Shown piece by piece: positions 34,896-45,492 of a stretch of 64,000 nt of DNA (position 1 is the stretch's first letter; each line of letters begins with the position of its first letter). The stretch is from Ralstonia sp. UBA689. Lineage in GTDB: Bacteria > Pseudomonadota > Gammaproteobacteria > Burkholderiales > Burkholderiaceae. The notes under the pieces were generated by a model. It was not told the DNA's origin. It saw only the letters and a program-made list of their open reading frames with translations, and ran no database searches. The stretch lies in assembly GCF_002298975.1 (NCBI RefSeq), contig NZ_DBMV01000037.1:144745-208744 (forward strand). Direction: 5' to 3'. Both the position numbers and the translations under genes were made by a program.

Positions 34896-35776
34896 TGCCC
34901 GAGATGTTCGTCATCCCCACGCTGGCGCAACTGCCAGCGTGGTTCGCGATTGGGGCGGGCGGGCTGGTCGGCCTGCTGGTCGGCAGTTTCCTCAACGTGG
35001 TGATTCACCGCCTGCCGCGCATGATCGAGCGCGAGGAAGCCAACTACATCGCCGAATTGCGCGAGGAACCGCTGCCCCACCCCGACACCTACAACCTGAT
35101 CGTGCCACGCTCGGCGTGCCCGTCTTGCGGGCACCAGATCAAGGCGGTGGAGAACATCCCCGTGCTGAGCTGGCTGGCGCTGCGCGGCCGCTGCAGCGCC
35201 TGCAAGACGCCGATCTCCTGGCGCTACCCGGCCGTGGAACTGGTCACCGGCCTGCTGACCGCCGCCTGCCTGTGGCACTTCGGGCCGACCTGGGTGGCGG
35301 TGGCCTCGGCCGTGCTGCTGTGGTTCCTGATCGCCGGCACGATGATTGACGCCGATACCCAACTGCTGCCCGACGCCATCACCCAGCCGCTGCTCTGGCT
35401 GGGTCTGGGGGTGAACCTGTTTGGCATGTTCACGCACTTGCAAGATGCGGTGATGGGCGCGATGGCCGGCTACCTCTTCCTCTGGACCATCTACTGGGCC
35501 TACAAGCTGCTGCGCGACCGCGAAGGCATGGGCTACGGCGACTTCAAGCTGATGGCGGCGCTGGGCGCCTGGTTCGGCTGGCAAGCGCTGCCGTTGCTGG
35601 TGCTGCTGTCTTCGGTGGTAGGGCTGGTGTTCGGGCTGTTGCGCATCGTGCGCGGCGCGAAGAGCGACTCGCCGTTCTCGTTCGGACCGTTCATTGCCGG
35701 CGCCGGCGTGATCGCCCTGCTGGCAGGCCCGCAATTGATCGGGCTGACAGGGACCACGCCCTTGCTGGCCCCTTGA
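34895..35776 (+). CDS. pilD: Prepilin peptidase / N-methyltransferase PilD
   Basis: 293 aa, with the start overlapping the pilC stop by one base. This bifunctional membrane aspartyl protease cleaves and N-methylates type IV prepilins (and type II pseudopilins). It has an N-terminal methylase loop with two CxxC pairs (CPSCGHQIKAVENIPVLSWLALRGRCSACKTP). The catalytic aspartates lie in GTMIDADTQLLPD and in the GxGD motif GMGYGDFKLMAALG. About eight helices are visible. It is followed 13 bp later by coaE. Confidence 0.97.
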   Translation: MPEMFVIPTLAQLPAWFAIGAGGLVGLLVGSFLNVVIHRLPRMIEREEANYIAELREEPLPHPDTYNLIVPRSACPSCGHQIKAVENIPVLSWLALRGRCSACKTPISWRYPAVELVTGLLTAACLWHFGPTWVAVASAVLLWFLIAGTMIDADTQLLPDAITQPLLWLGLGVNLFGMFTHLQDAVMGAMAGYLFLWTIYWAYKLLRDREGMGYGDFKLMAALGAWFGWQALPLLVLLSSVVGLVFGLLRIVRGAKSDSPFSFGPFIAGAGVIALLAGPQLIGLTGTTPLLAP

Positions 35777-35789
35777 GGACGCTGCCCGT

Positions 35790-36404
35790 ATGCGTGTAAT
35801 CGGCCTGACCGGCGGCATCGGCAGCGGCAAGAGCTACGTGGCGGACCGCTTCGCCGAGCGCGGCGCCGCCATCGTCGACACCGATGCCATCGCGCACGAG
35901 ATCACAGCGCCAGGCGGGGCCGCGACGCCCAAGCTGGTCGAGGCCTTCGGCCCCGGCATCCTGCGCGCCGATGGCGCCATGGACCGCGATGCCATGCGCG
36001 CCCTCGTCTTTTCCGATGTCACCGCCAAGACACGCCTGGAGCAGATCACGCATCCGCTGATCCGCGAGATCGCGCTGTCACGTGGCGCAGCGGCGCAGGC
36101 ATCGGGGGGGCATCCGTACCTCGTCTACGTGGTTCCGCTGCTGGTGGAATCGCTGGCCGGGCACCAGAGCTGGCGCAAGCTGGTCGACCGCATCCTCGTG
36201 GTCGATTGCCCGGTCGAGACGCAGATTGCCCGCGTAATGGCCCGCAACGGCCTGCCGCGCGCGCAGGTGGAGGCCATCATCTCCGCTCAAGCCACACGCG
36301 AAGCCCGCCTGGCTGCCGCCGACGACGTGATCGACAACAGCGGCACGCTGGCTGACCTGCTTGCGCAGATCAGCCGTCTGGACCAAGCCTGGCGGACGAA
36401 CTGA
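35790..36404 (+). CDS. coaE: Dephospho-CoA kinase
   Basis: 204 aa. It catalyses the last step of CoA synthesis, ATP-dependent phosphorylation of the 3'-OH of dephospho-CoA. It has the P-loop GLTGGIGSGKSYVA, the substrate motif VDTDAIAHEITAPGG, a lid region RLEQITHPLIREI, and a base-binding end (VDCPVETQIARVMARNGLPRAQVEAIISAQATREARLAAADDVIDNSG). Its position after pilD and before zapD/yacG is the usual proteobacterial arrangement. Confidence 0.97.
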   Translation: MRVIGLTGGIGSGKSYVADRFAERGAAIVDTDAIAHEITAPGGAATPKLVEAFGPGILRADGAMDRDAMRALVFSDVTAKTRLEQITHPLIREIALSRGAAAQASGGHPYLVYVVPLLVESLAGHQSWRKLVDRILVVDCPVETQIARVMARNGLPRAQVEAIISAQATREARLAAADDVIDNSGTLADLLAQISRLDQAWRTN

Positions 36405-36447
36405 AACCGTCTGAAAGCGGACTTCGCGAACGTTGGCGCCCTTTTCA

Positions 36448-36476
36448 TTGTGATGAACAAGGGTCTCGCATAGAAT
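36448..36476 (+). promoter_or_regulatory. Candidate promoter for zapD-yacG
   Basis: TTGTGA (36448-36453) and TAGAAT (36471-36476) are spaced by 17 bp, 55 bp before zapD. The predicted leader starts just ahead of two direct repeats of GCCAAACGGGC (36491-36501 and 36511-36521). Confidence 0.55.
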
Positions 36477-36490
36477 GCGCTCAGATCGAA

Positions 36491-36521
36491 GCCAAACGGG
36501 CTTCGTGCCAGCCAAACGGGC
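36491..36521 (+). repeat. Direct repeat GCCAAACGGGC x2, 20-bp period
   Basis: Two identical 11-mers are set two helical turns apart, immediately downstream of the predicted zapD promoter and 10 bp before the TTG start. They could be an operator, an RNA element, or chance. Confidence 0.7.
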
Positions 36522-36530
36522 ACCCAAGTT

Positions 36531-37289
36531 TTGATTCTGTACGAATATCCCTTCAACGAACGCATTCGGACGCTGCTGCGGCTCGAAGACCTGTTCGAGC
36601 GGCTGGATTTCTTTCTCGTGCAGGAACAACCGCTGCAGCACCATGTGGCGCTGACCACGCTGTTCGAGATCGTCGACGTGGCCGGCCGCGCCGACCTCAA
36701 ATCCGACCTCCTCAAAGAACTCGACCGCCAGCGTCAGACGCTCACCGCGCTGCGCGCCAATCCGCAGATCGACCAGGACGCGCTCGACGCCGTCATCAGC
36801 GAGCTGGAAACCGCCTCGGGCAACCTCACCGCCACGCACGGCAAGGCCGGCCAACTGATCGCCGACAACGAATGGCTGACCAGCATCCGCAGCCGCGCCA
36901 TCATCCCGGGTGGCACGTGTGAGTTCGACCTGCCGGCGTATTTTGCATGGCAGCATCACCCGGCCGAGCGCCGGCGCACCGACATCATCAAATGGGCCCA
37001 GCCCCTGGTGCCGCTGCGCGACGCCACCATGATCGTGCTGCGCCTGCTGCGCGAATCGGGCCAGAGCGGCAAGGTCATTGCTAACGCCGGCAGCTATCAG
37101 CAGATGCTGTCGGGCCGCGTATACCAGCTTATGCAGGTGCGCCTGGACGATGCGGCGCTGGGCTTCATCCCCGAGATCAGCGCCAACAAGTACATGCTCT
37201 GGGTGCGCTTCACCCAGCAGGATGGCGACCTGCGGCCCAGGCCGGTCGATGCGGACATCCCGTTCCAGCTCAAGCTCTGTAATTTCTGA
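36531..37289 (+). CDS. zapD: Cell division protein ZapD
   Basis: 252 aa from the TTG at 36531 (MILYEYPFNERIRTLLRLEDLFERLDFFL), the conserved N-terminus of this family, so the rare start codon is well supported. ZapD crosslinks FtsZ filaments at the Z-ring. The all-helical N-terminal region and the C-terminal beta part (SGRVYQLMQVRLDDAALGFIPEISANKYMLWVRF) are both present. It pairs with yacG 11 bp downstream; its partner ftsZ is about 12 kb away. Confidence 0.96.
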   Translation: MILYEYPFNERIRTLLRLEDLFERLDFFLVQEQPLQHHVALTTLFEIVDVAGRADLKSDLLKELDRQRQTLTALRANPQIDQDALDAVISELETASGNLTATHGKAGQLIADNEWLTSIRSRAIIPGGTCEFDLPAYFAWQHHPAERRRTDIIKWAQPLVPLRDATMIVLRLLRESGQSGKVIANAGSYQQMLSGRVYQLMQVRLDDAALGFIPEISANKYMLWVRFTQQDGDLRPRPVDADIPFQLKLCNF

Positions 37290-37300
37290 GCGAATCACCC

Positions 37301-37507
37301 ATGACAGCAAAGACCGTCAAATGCCCAACCTGCGGCAAGCCGGTGCCCTGGGTGCCGGAGAGCCGCTACCGCCCGTTCTGCTCCGAGCGCTGCAAGCAGA
37401 TCGACCTGGGCGCCTGGGCTGCCGAGCAGTACACGATTCCTGTGGTCGAAGATGACGATCTGCCGCCTGATGCGCCGGGCGGCGATGTAAGCGGCAAGCT
37501 CAACTGA
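37301..37507 (+). CDS. yacG: DNA gyrase inhibitor / zinc-binding protein YacG
   Basis: 68 aa. It has a zinc ribbon with CPTCGKPVPW and FCSERCKQIDLGAWAAEQYTIP, the complete YacG signature; the E. coli protein binds GyrB and inhibits gyrase. The acidic C-terminal tail (VVEDDDLPPDAPGGD) is as usual. It is co-directional with zapD and probably co-transcribed. A 15-C tract begins 18 bp after its stop. Confidence 0.95.
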   Translation: MTAKTVKCPTCGKPVPWVPESRYRPFCSERCKQIDLGAWAAEQYTIPVVEDDDLPPDAPGGDVSGKLN

Positions 37508-37525
37508 ACTCTCGCGCCCTGCGCG

Positions 37526-37540
37526 CCCCCCCCCCCCCCC
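37526..37540 (+). repeat. Poly-C tract of 15
   Basis: A run of 15 consecutive cytosines lies in the spacer between yacG and the cytochrome-porin gene, about 200 bp before the latter's start. Runs this long are prone to slippage and also to sequencing error. Confidence 0.9.
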
Positions 37541-37546
37541 TCGAAT

Positions 37547-37572
37547 GCGGCGTGCGCTGGACAACACGCCGC
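37547..37572 (+). terminator. Hairpin after yacG
   Basis: An 8-bp perfect stem GCGGCGTG/CACGCCGC with a 10-nt loop follows the poly-C run. There is no U-tract (it is followed by AAAATCCCC), so its role as a terminator is uncertain. Confidence 0.35.
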
Positions 37573-37665
37573 AAAATCCCCTTCCCTTGCGCTGCCCCTA
37601 CCAAGCTGCTTCCAGGACATCACCGAGCGGCGGTTGATCCATGTCAGGGTGACCACTTCCCCGTA

Positions 37666-37694
37666 TTGACAGAAGCAGCCTGAGCGCCTTTCAT
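37666..37694 (+). promoter_or_regulatory. Candidate promoter of the cytochrome pair
   Basis: A consensus -35 TTGACA (37666-37671) is followed after 17 bp by TTTCAT (37689-37694), 45 bp upstream of the ATG at 37739. The gene has a strong ribosome site, GGGAGGGG. Confidence 0.5.
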
Positions 37695-37738
37695 GATCAG
37701 GCGAGCTGGTGAAAACCTAAAAATAAGGGAGGGGCACC

Positions 37739-39079
37739 ATGCGACGGTCTATGGCTGCGCTCAGGGCGCTTGGCTGGCTGCTGCTTGGCGGCTTGGCTTT
37801 CGGGTCTGGACAAGCCGGCGCGGTCCCGGCCTTCGCACGCCAGACCGGCATGGCCTGCATGGCCTGCCATGTCAGCTTTCCCGAACTCACGCCGTTTGGC
37901 CGGTTCTTCAAGATGACCGGCTACACGCTGTCGAACAACAAGACGATCCCTGTCTCGGGCATGGTTCAGATGTCGCGCACCAACACGCGAACCATCGACC
38001 AGGAAGACTTCGACTTCGTTCGCAACGGCGATACGGTGCTCCAGCAGGCGAGTCTTTTCTATGCCGGGCGCATCTATGGGCCGGTCGGCGCCTTCGCCCA
38101 ATGGACCTATGACGGCATCGCCCACCATAGCGCGCTGGATAACACCGACATTCGCGCCGCATGGCACCTGACGCGCGAGGACGTCGATTTCATCTACGGC
38201 ATCACGGTCAATAACAATCCGACGATGTCCGATGTCTGGAACAGCAGCCCGGCCTTTGGCTACCCGTACGCTGCGCCCAATATCGGCGTGCCGCCGCTGG
38301 CCAGTACGCTGGTCGACGGCAGCCTGGCGCAGCAGGTTGTCGGCGCGAGCGCGTATGCCTTCTGGCAGCGTCACATCTATGCCGAGTTCGGCGCGTATCG
38401 CACGGCGGACCAGGCGTTTTCGGTCTTCCGCGCCGGACAGGACACGGCCACCCCGGGCGGCGTGGCCCGCCTGAGCGGTGCCAACCCATACTGGCGCATT
38501 GCCTACAACCAGGAATGGGGGCCGCATTCGTTCATGGTGGGCACTTTCGGGCTGCTGGCCAACCGGTATCCCGACAACACCATGCCCGGCACGCCGACCG
38601 ATCGCTTCCGAGACTTCGCGGTGGATGGACAGTACCAGTACCTGACCATGACGCACGCCTTCACGGCACAGATGGCGTGGATCCACGAACAGCAAAACTG
38701 GCGAGCGAGCTTCCCGAGCGGCGGCATCGGCGCCGGCCCGACGCCAGCCAACGCAACCGACAAGCTGGACACATTCAAGGCCAAGGCGTCTTACTACTAC
38801 CAGCGCAAGTACGGCGCGTCGCTGGCCTACTTCTCGACCACCGGCAGCGCGGACCCCGGCCTATACGCGCCCGCGCCCGTGACCGGCAGCGCCAATGGCC
38901 GACCAGACACGCAGGGCCTCATCTTCGAACTCGACTACCTGCCGCACCCGCAGGTCAAGCTGGCGCTGCAGTACACGTGGTACACGAAGTTCAACGGCGC
39001 ACACAGCAACTACGATGGCAACGGCCGCAACGCGATCGACAACAACACGATCTACCTGCTCGGCTGGTTCATGTTCTAG
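37739..39079 (+). CDS. Monoheme cytochrome c fused to an outer-membrane porin-like barrel (Cyc2-like architecture)
   Basis: 446 aa. A signal peptide (LRALGWLLLGGLAFGSGQAGA) is followed almost at once by one c-type haem site, CMACH at 40-44, inside FARQTGMACMACHVSFPELTPFGRFFKMTGY. The remaining ~390 residues contain no further CxxCH and alternate aromatic/hydrophobic with polar residues in segments typical of outer-membrane strands (FAQWTYDGIAH, YWRIAYNQEWGPHSFMVGTFG, KLALQYTWYTKF), ending in ...IYLLGWFMF with a C-terminal Phe. This haem-then-barrel plan is that of Cyc2-type proteins, which take electrons from extracellular Fe(II). Whether this homologue does so is inference. A diheme cytochrome gene follows 33 bp later. 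Confidence 0.75.
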   Translation: MRRSMAALRALGWLLLGGLAFGSGQAGAVPAFARQTGMACMACHVSFPELTPFGRFFKMTGYTLSNNKTIPVSGMVQMSRTNTRTIDQEDFDFVRNGDTVLQQASLFYAGRIYGPVGAFAQWTYDGIAHHSALDNTDIRAAWHLTREDVDFIYGITVNNNPTMSDVWNSSPAFGYPYAAPNIGVPPLASTLVDGSLAQQVVGASAYAFWQRHIYAEFGAYRTADQAFSVFRAGQDTATPGGVARLSGANPYWRIAYNQEWGPHSFMVGTFGLLANRYPDNTMPGTPTDRFRDFAVDGQYQYLTMTHAFTAQMAWIHEQQNWRASFPSGGIGAGPTPANATDKLDTFKAKASYYYQRKYGASLAYFSTTGSADPGLYAPAPVTGSANGRPDTQGLIFELDYLPHPQVKLALQYTWYTKFNGAHSNYDGNGRNAIDNNTIYLLGWFMF

Positions 39080-39112
39080 CGGCAGGTTCGACTCGCATAC
39101 AGGAAGAGCGCG

Positions 39113-39733
39113 ATGAAAAGACCTCACACCACCGGATGGCTGTATGTCGTCGCCTTGACTGCCGCGATGATCGTCGGATGGCCCTGTGCAGCCGGCGCGG
39201 CAGACGGCGAAAAGCTGGCGGCGCAACTGTGCTCGTCCTGCCATGGGGCGCACGGCAAAAGCGAATCCCCCATGTTCCCGCGCCTGGATGCGCAGGTGCC
39301 GCACTACCTGGAAGCGCAGCTCAAGAGTTTCCGCAACCGCGGGCGCGGCGAGACAGACGCGCAAGCGTTCATGTGGGGGATCGCCTCGCAGCTTGACGAC
39401 GCGACCATCGCCTCGCTGGCCGAGTACTACGCGCACCAGTCAGCTCCGGCCGGCCCTGCCGGGGACTCGGCGCTCATGGCACGCGGCAAGGAGATCTTCG
39501 AGCACGGCCTGCCGACGGAAGGCGTGCCGGCCTGCGCCTCGTGCCACGGCGCCCATGCCGAGGGCAACGACACCTTTCCGCGCCTGGCGGGGCAGCACGA
39601 AGCCTATCTTCTGCGGCAGATCAGCGTGTTCAAGAACGGTACGCGCTCCAATGCGCCGGTGATGAGCGCCGTCGCCCACACACTGACGGACGAACAGGCG
39701 AAGGCGGTTGCCGCCTTCCTGCAAGCTCAGTAA
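39113..39733 (+). CDS. Periplasmic diheme cytochrome c (c4-like)
   Basis: 206 aa with a signal peptide (LYVVALTAAMIVGWPCAAGAA) and two class I cytochrome c domains, each with one haem site: CSSCH at 40-44 and CASCH at 141-145. The repeats CSSCHGAHGKSESPMFPRLDAQ and CASCHGAHAEGNDTFPRLAGQH show the internal duplication typical of cytochrome c4-like proteins, with later Met residues as likely axial ligands. Such proteins shuttle electrons to terminal oxidases. It is co-directional with the haem-porin gene and is a natural periplasmic partner for it. Confidence 0.9.
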   Translation: MKRPHTTGWLYVVALTAAMIVGWPCAAGAADGEKLAAQLCSSCHGAHGKSESPMFPRLDAQVPHYLEAQLKSFRNRGRGETDAQAFMWGIASQLDDATIASLAEYYAHQSAPAGPAGDSALMARGKEIFEHGLPTEGVPACASCHGAHAEGNDTFPRLAGQHEAYLLRQISVFKNGTRSNAPVMSAVAHTLTDEQAKAVAAFLQAQ

Positions 39734-39755
39734 TCGAGCGTCGGGAGCGCGTTGG

Positions 39756-40211
39756 TCATGCAGGCGTCGCGCCGCGCTCCTGGCGCATCCACTCGAAGAC
39801 GGGCAGCGTCGCCGGCAGGACCGGATCGACGGTGATCGGCAGGGTCTGCCAGGCGAAATCCTGCTCTTCCAGCGCGCGCAGCGTGCCTTCCCACGCCGTC
39901 ACCTTGCAGAAGTGCAGTCGCACATAGGCGTGCGGATAGTCGTGCTCTATGGTGTGCCAGGGCACGCAGGTGTGCAGCGTGATGTCGAGCTCTTCCTTCA
40001 GCTCACGCGTGAGGGCGGCTTCCACGGTTTCGCCCGCCTCCAGCTTGCCGCCCGGGAATTCCCAGTAGCCAGCGTACGGCTTGCCCTCGGGGCGCTGCGC
40101 CAATAGAAACCGGCCATCCGGCTGCACCAGCACGCCGACGGCCACCTCCGTGATCTTGCGGCCGTCGGGGGTATGCGTCGGCGGCACACGCATAGGCGAC
40201 TCAATCGACAT
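39756..40211 (-). CDS. mutT: MutT-type Nudix hydrolase
   Basis: 151 aa from the ATG at 40211, which overlaps the upstream ATPase stop by 11 bp; longer frames lie inside that gene. The Nudix box is GGKLEAGETVEAALTRELKEELDI, preceded by VGVLVQPDGRFLLAQRPEGKPYAGYWEFPGGK, the pattern of 8-oxo-dGTP diphosphatases. Other motifs: HTIEHDYPHAYVRLHFCKV and ALEEQDFAW. It probably cleanses oxidised nucleotides, but substrate specificity within this family is not readable. It is the third gene of argJ-ATPase-mutT. Confidence 0.88.
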   Translation of the reverse strand: MSIESPMRVPPTHTPDGRKITEVAVGVLVQPDGRFLLAQRPEGKPYAGYWEFPGGKLEAGETVEAALTRELKEELDITLHTCVPWHTIEHDYPHAYVRLHFCKVTAWEGTLRALEEQDFAWQTLPITVDPVLPATLPVFEWMRQERGATPA

Positions 40212-41085
40212 GCTGCCGCCCATGCTTGCCACCCCAGTCACGCGCGAACTGCCACGCCACACGGCCCGAACGCGAGCCGCGCTCCAGCGCCCACACCAGC
40301 GCATCGCCACGGGCGGCGGCGATGTCCTCGTCGCTGCAGCCAAAGTGTTTGAGCCAGTGGGCGACGATGGTCAGGTATTCGTCCTGTTTGGGCGGGTAGA
40401 ACGACAGCCACAGCCCGAAACGCTCGGACAGGGAGATCTTCTCTTCCACCACCTCGCCCGGATGGATCTCGCCGTCCGGCATGTGCTGGTAGGTCTCGTT
40501 GTCCTTCATATACTCCGGCAACAGGTGGCGCCGGTTGGACGTGGCGTAGATCAGTACGTTGTCCGACTGCGCCGCCACCGAGCCGTCAAGCGCAGACTTC
40601 AGCGCCTTGTAGCCCGATTCGCCTTCCTCGAACGAGAGATCGTCACAGAAGATCGCGAAGCGCTCGGGGCGGTTGGAAAGCCGCTCGACGATATCGCCCA
40701 GGTCGGCCAGGTCATCCTTGTCGACTTCGATCAGGCGCAGGCCGTCCTTCACGAATTCATTCAGGCATGCCTTGATCAGCGACGACTTGCCGGTGCCGCG
40801 CGCCCCCGTGAGCAGCACGTTGTTGGCCGGCAGCTTACGCACGAACTGGCGCGTGTTGACGACGATTGCTTCTTTCTGGCGCTCGATGTTGTGCAGATCG
40901 CTCAGATGGATCGGCGGCAACTGGCGGATCGGCGCCAGATAGCCGATGTTGCCGAACAGGCTCTGGCGCTTGCGCCAGCGGAAGGCGACGGCCTCTTTCC
41001 AGTCGGCTTCGGTCAGTTCAGGGGGCAGCCATTGCTCGAGCCGCCCCAGGAAGCGGTCGAGCCGAGCAGAAAGGTCGGACGACAT
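40201..41085 (-). CDS. DUF815 AAA-type ATPase
   Basis: 294 aa from the ATG at 41085. It carries a P-loop in ANNVLLTGARGTGKSSLIKACLNEF, a Walker B-like segment ERFAIFCDDLSFEEGESGYKALKSAL, a sensor-like VLIYATSNRRHLLPEYM, and a C-terminal region EKISLSERFGLWLSFYPPKQDEYLTIV. This is the conserved DUF815 family of ATPases of unknown function, usually beside argJ and mutT in beta-proteobacteria, as here. It begins 16 bp after argJ and overlaps mutT, so all three are likely co-transcribed. Confidence 0.88.
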   Translation of the reverse strand: MSSDLSARLDRFLGRLEQWLPPELTEADWKEAVAFRWRKRQSLFGNIGYLAPIRQLPPIHLSDLHNIERQKEAIVVNTRQFVRKLPANNVLLTGARGTGKSSLIKACLNEFVKDGLRLIEVDKDDLADLGDIVERLSNRPERFAIFCDDLSFEEGESGYKALKSALDGSVAAQSDNVLIYATSNRRHLLPEYMKDNETYQHMPDGEIHPGEVVEEKISLSERFGLWLSFYPPKQDEYLTIVAHWLKHFGCSDEDIAAARGDALVWALERGSRSGRVAWQFARDWGGKHGRQHVD

Positions 41086-41101
41086 AACGGCAGGCTCCGG
41101 C

Positions 41102-42331
41102 TTACGAACGATAGTCCGCGTTGATCGACACGTAGTCGTGCGAGAAGTCGCACGTCCACACCGTGGCGGCAGCATCGCCGCGGCCGAGCGCGATGCGCAC
41201 GGTGATCTCGGCCTGCTTCATCACGCGCTGGCCGTCTTCTTCGCGGTACTCGGGGTTGCGGCCACCGTCGCGGGCGACCCAGACGTCGTCGAGCCACAGG
41301 TTGACGCCGTTCACGTCGAGGTCAGTCACGCCGGCATAGCCGACGGCGGCCAGGATGCGGCCCAGATTGGGGTCCGACGCGTAGAACGCGGTCTTGACCA
41401 GCGGCGAGTGCGCGACCGCATAGGCGATCAGACGGCATTCGTCGACGTTGCGGCCGCCTTCAACGCGGATGGTCATGAACTTGGTCGCGCCCTCGCCGTC
41501 GCGCACGATCTTCTGCGCGAGTTCCTGGGCAAGGCCCGTCACCGCATCGCGCAACGCGGCATAGTCGGGGTGCGAAGTCGAATCAATGCGCGGCGTACCG
41601 GCACGGCCCGTAGCGATGATGACGAACGAGTCGTTGGTCGAGGTGTCGCCGTCCACCGTCACGCTGTTGAACGAGTGGTCGGCCGCGTATCGCACCAGGC
41701 CTTGCAGCACGGCTTCGTCGACGTTGGCATCAGTGGCGATGAAGCCGAGCATGGTCGCCATGTTCGGGCGGATCATGCCCGCGCCCTTGCTGATCCCGGA
41801 CATGCGCACTGTCTTGCCCGACAGCGTGCACGTGGCGGACGCGGCCTTGGGCACGGTATCGGTGGTCATGATGGCTTCCGCGGCGGCCAGCCAGTTGTCC
41901 GGCTTGGCGTTGGCCTGTGCGGCCGGCAGCCCGGCGATGATGCGATCAACCGGCAGCGGCTCCAAAATGACGCCCGTCGAGAACGGCAAAACCTGCTGCT
42001 CCGACACGCCCAGCAGCTTGGCGACGGCATCACACGTCTGGCGCGCATGCGCGAGGCCCGGCGCACCGGTGCCGGCATTCGCGTTGCCCGTGTTCACGAC
42101 GATCGCGCGCGCGCCCTTGCCGCTGGCCAGATGCTCACGGCAGACCTGCACCGGCGCCGCGCAGAAGCGGTTCTGCGTGAACACGCCGGCCACGCTCGAA
42201 CCCTCGGCGATGCGCACCAGCAGCACGTCTTTGCGATTGGCCTTGCGCACACCGGCTTCGGCCCAGCCAAGGTCCACGCCGTCGATCGGCAACAGGGAGT
42301 CGGCAGCGGGCGCGACGAGATTCACAGCCAT
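41102..42331 (-). CDS. argJ: Glutamate N-acetyltransferase / amino-acid acetyltransferase ArgJ
   Basis: 409 aa from the ATG at 42331. It transfers the acetyl group from N-acetylornithine to glutamate, closing the acetyl cycle of arginine synthesis. It is an Ntn-type self-processing protein: the cleavage motif KGAGMIRPNMATMLGFIATDA is visible, with the nucleophilic Thr of the ATML segment. DTSTNDSFVIIATG, EGATKFMTIRVEGG and the N-terminal GVFTQNRFCAAPV are family marks. It follows secA in the same direction with a hairpin-rich gap. Confidence 0.97.
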   Translation of the reverse strand: MAVNLVAPAADSLLPIDGVDLGWAEAGVRKANRKDVLLVRIAEGSSVAGVFTQNRFCAAPVQVCREHLASGKGARAIVVNTGNANAGTGAPGLAHARQTCDAVAKLLGVSEQQVLPFSTGVILEPLPVDRIIAGLPAAQANAKPDNWLAAAEAIMTTDTVPKAASATCTLSGKTVRMSGISKGAGMIRPNMATMLGFIATDANVDEAVLQGLVRYAADHSFNSVTVDGDTSTNDSFVIIATGRAGTPRIDSTSHPDYAALRDAVTGLAQELAQKIVRDGEGATKFMTIRVEGGRNVDECRLIAYAVAHSPLVKTAFYASDPNLGRILAAVGYAGVTDLDVNGVNLWLDDVWVARDGGRNPEYREEDGQRVMKQAEITVRIALGRGDAAATVWTCDFSHDYVSINADYRS

Positions 42332-42352
42332 GGAGCACACCTTTCAAATGAG

Positions 42353-42414
42353 GATGCCCGCATTGCGGGCATCGTGATTCAACGGAGAGCGAAACGCGCC
42401 GCAATAGCGGCGCG
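42353..42414 (-). terminator. Tandem hairpins between secA and argJ
   Basis: Proximal to secA is an 8-bp perfect stem (42395-42402 and 42407-42414) with loop AATA, followed on the minus strand by TTTCGCTC. A second hairpin is a 9-bp perfect stem GATGCCCGC/GCGGGCATC (42353-42373) with a 3-nt loop. They probably terminate or attenuate secA transcription. Confidence 0.65.
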
Positions 42415-42425
42415 CAGAAACAGCG

Positions 42426-45230
<2,805 letters not shown>

Positions 45231-45492
45231 CGATGACTGGGGCCGGTGAGCCACCCGGAAAAACGCTTCGCGAGAGACGGCGAAACTCAGGCGGCGCAAC
45301 GGCCCAAAAGTAGTTGGCGCGGGGGTTGGCGCAAAGGCGGAAGTTTAGCATGCGCCAATCCCCCGCTTGATGGCAGCGGGCCGGCCGGATGTGGCAGGAA
45401 CGCCTCACTTGGGCTGCATTCCGGGTACGCCCCGGGCGGCCGCCGAGTCACGCTGAATTGGGGGCGGGCGCCCCGATTGCAACCCGAGCCGG

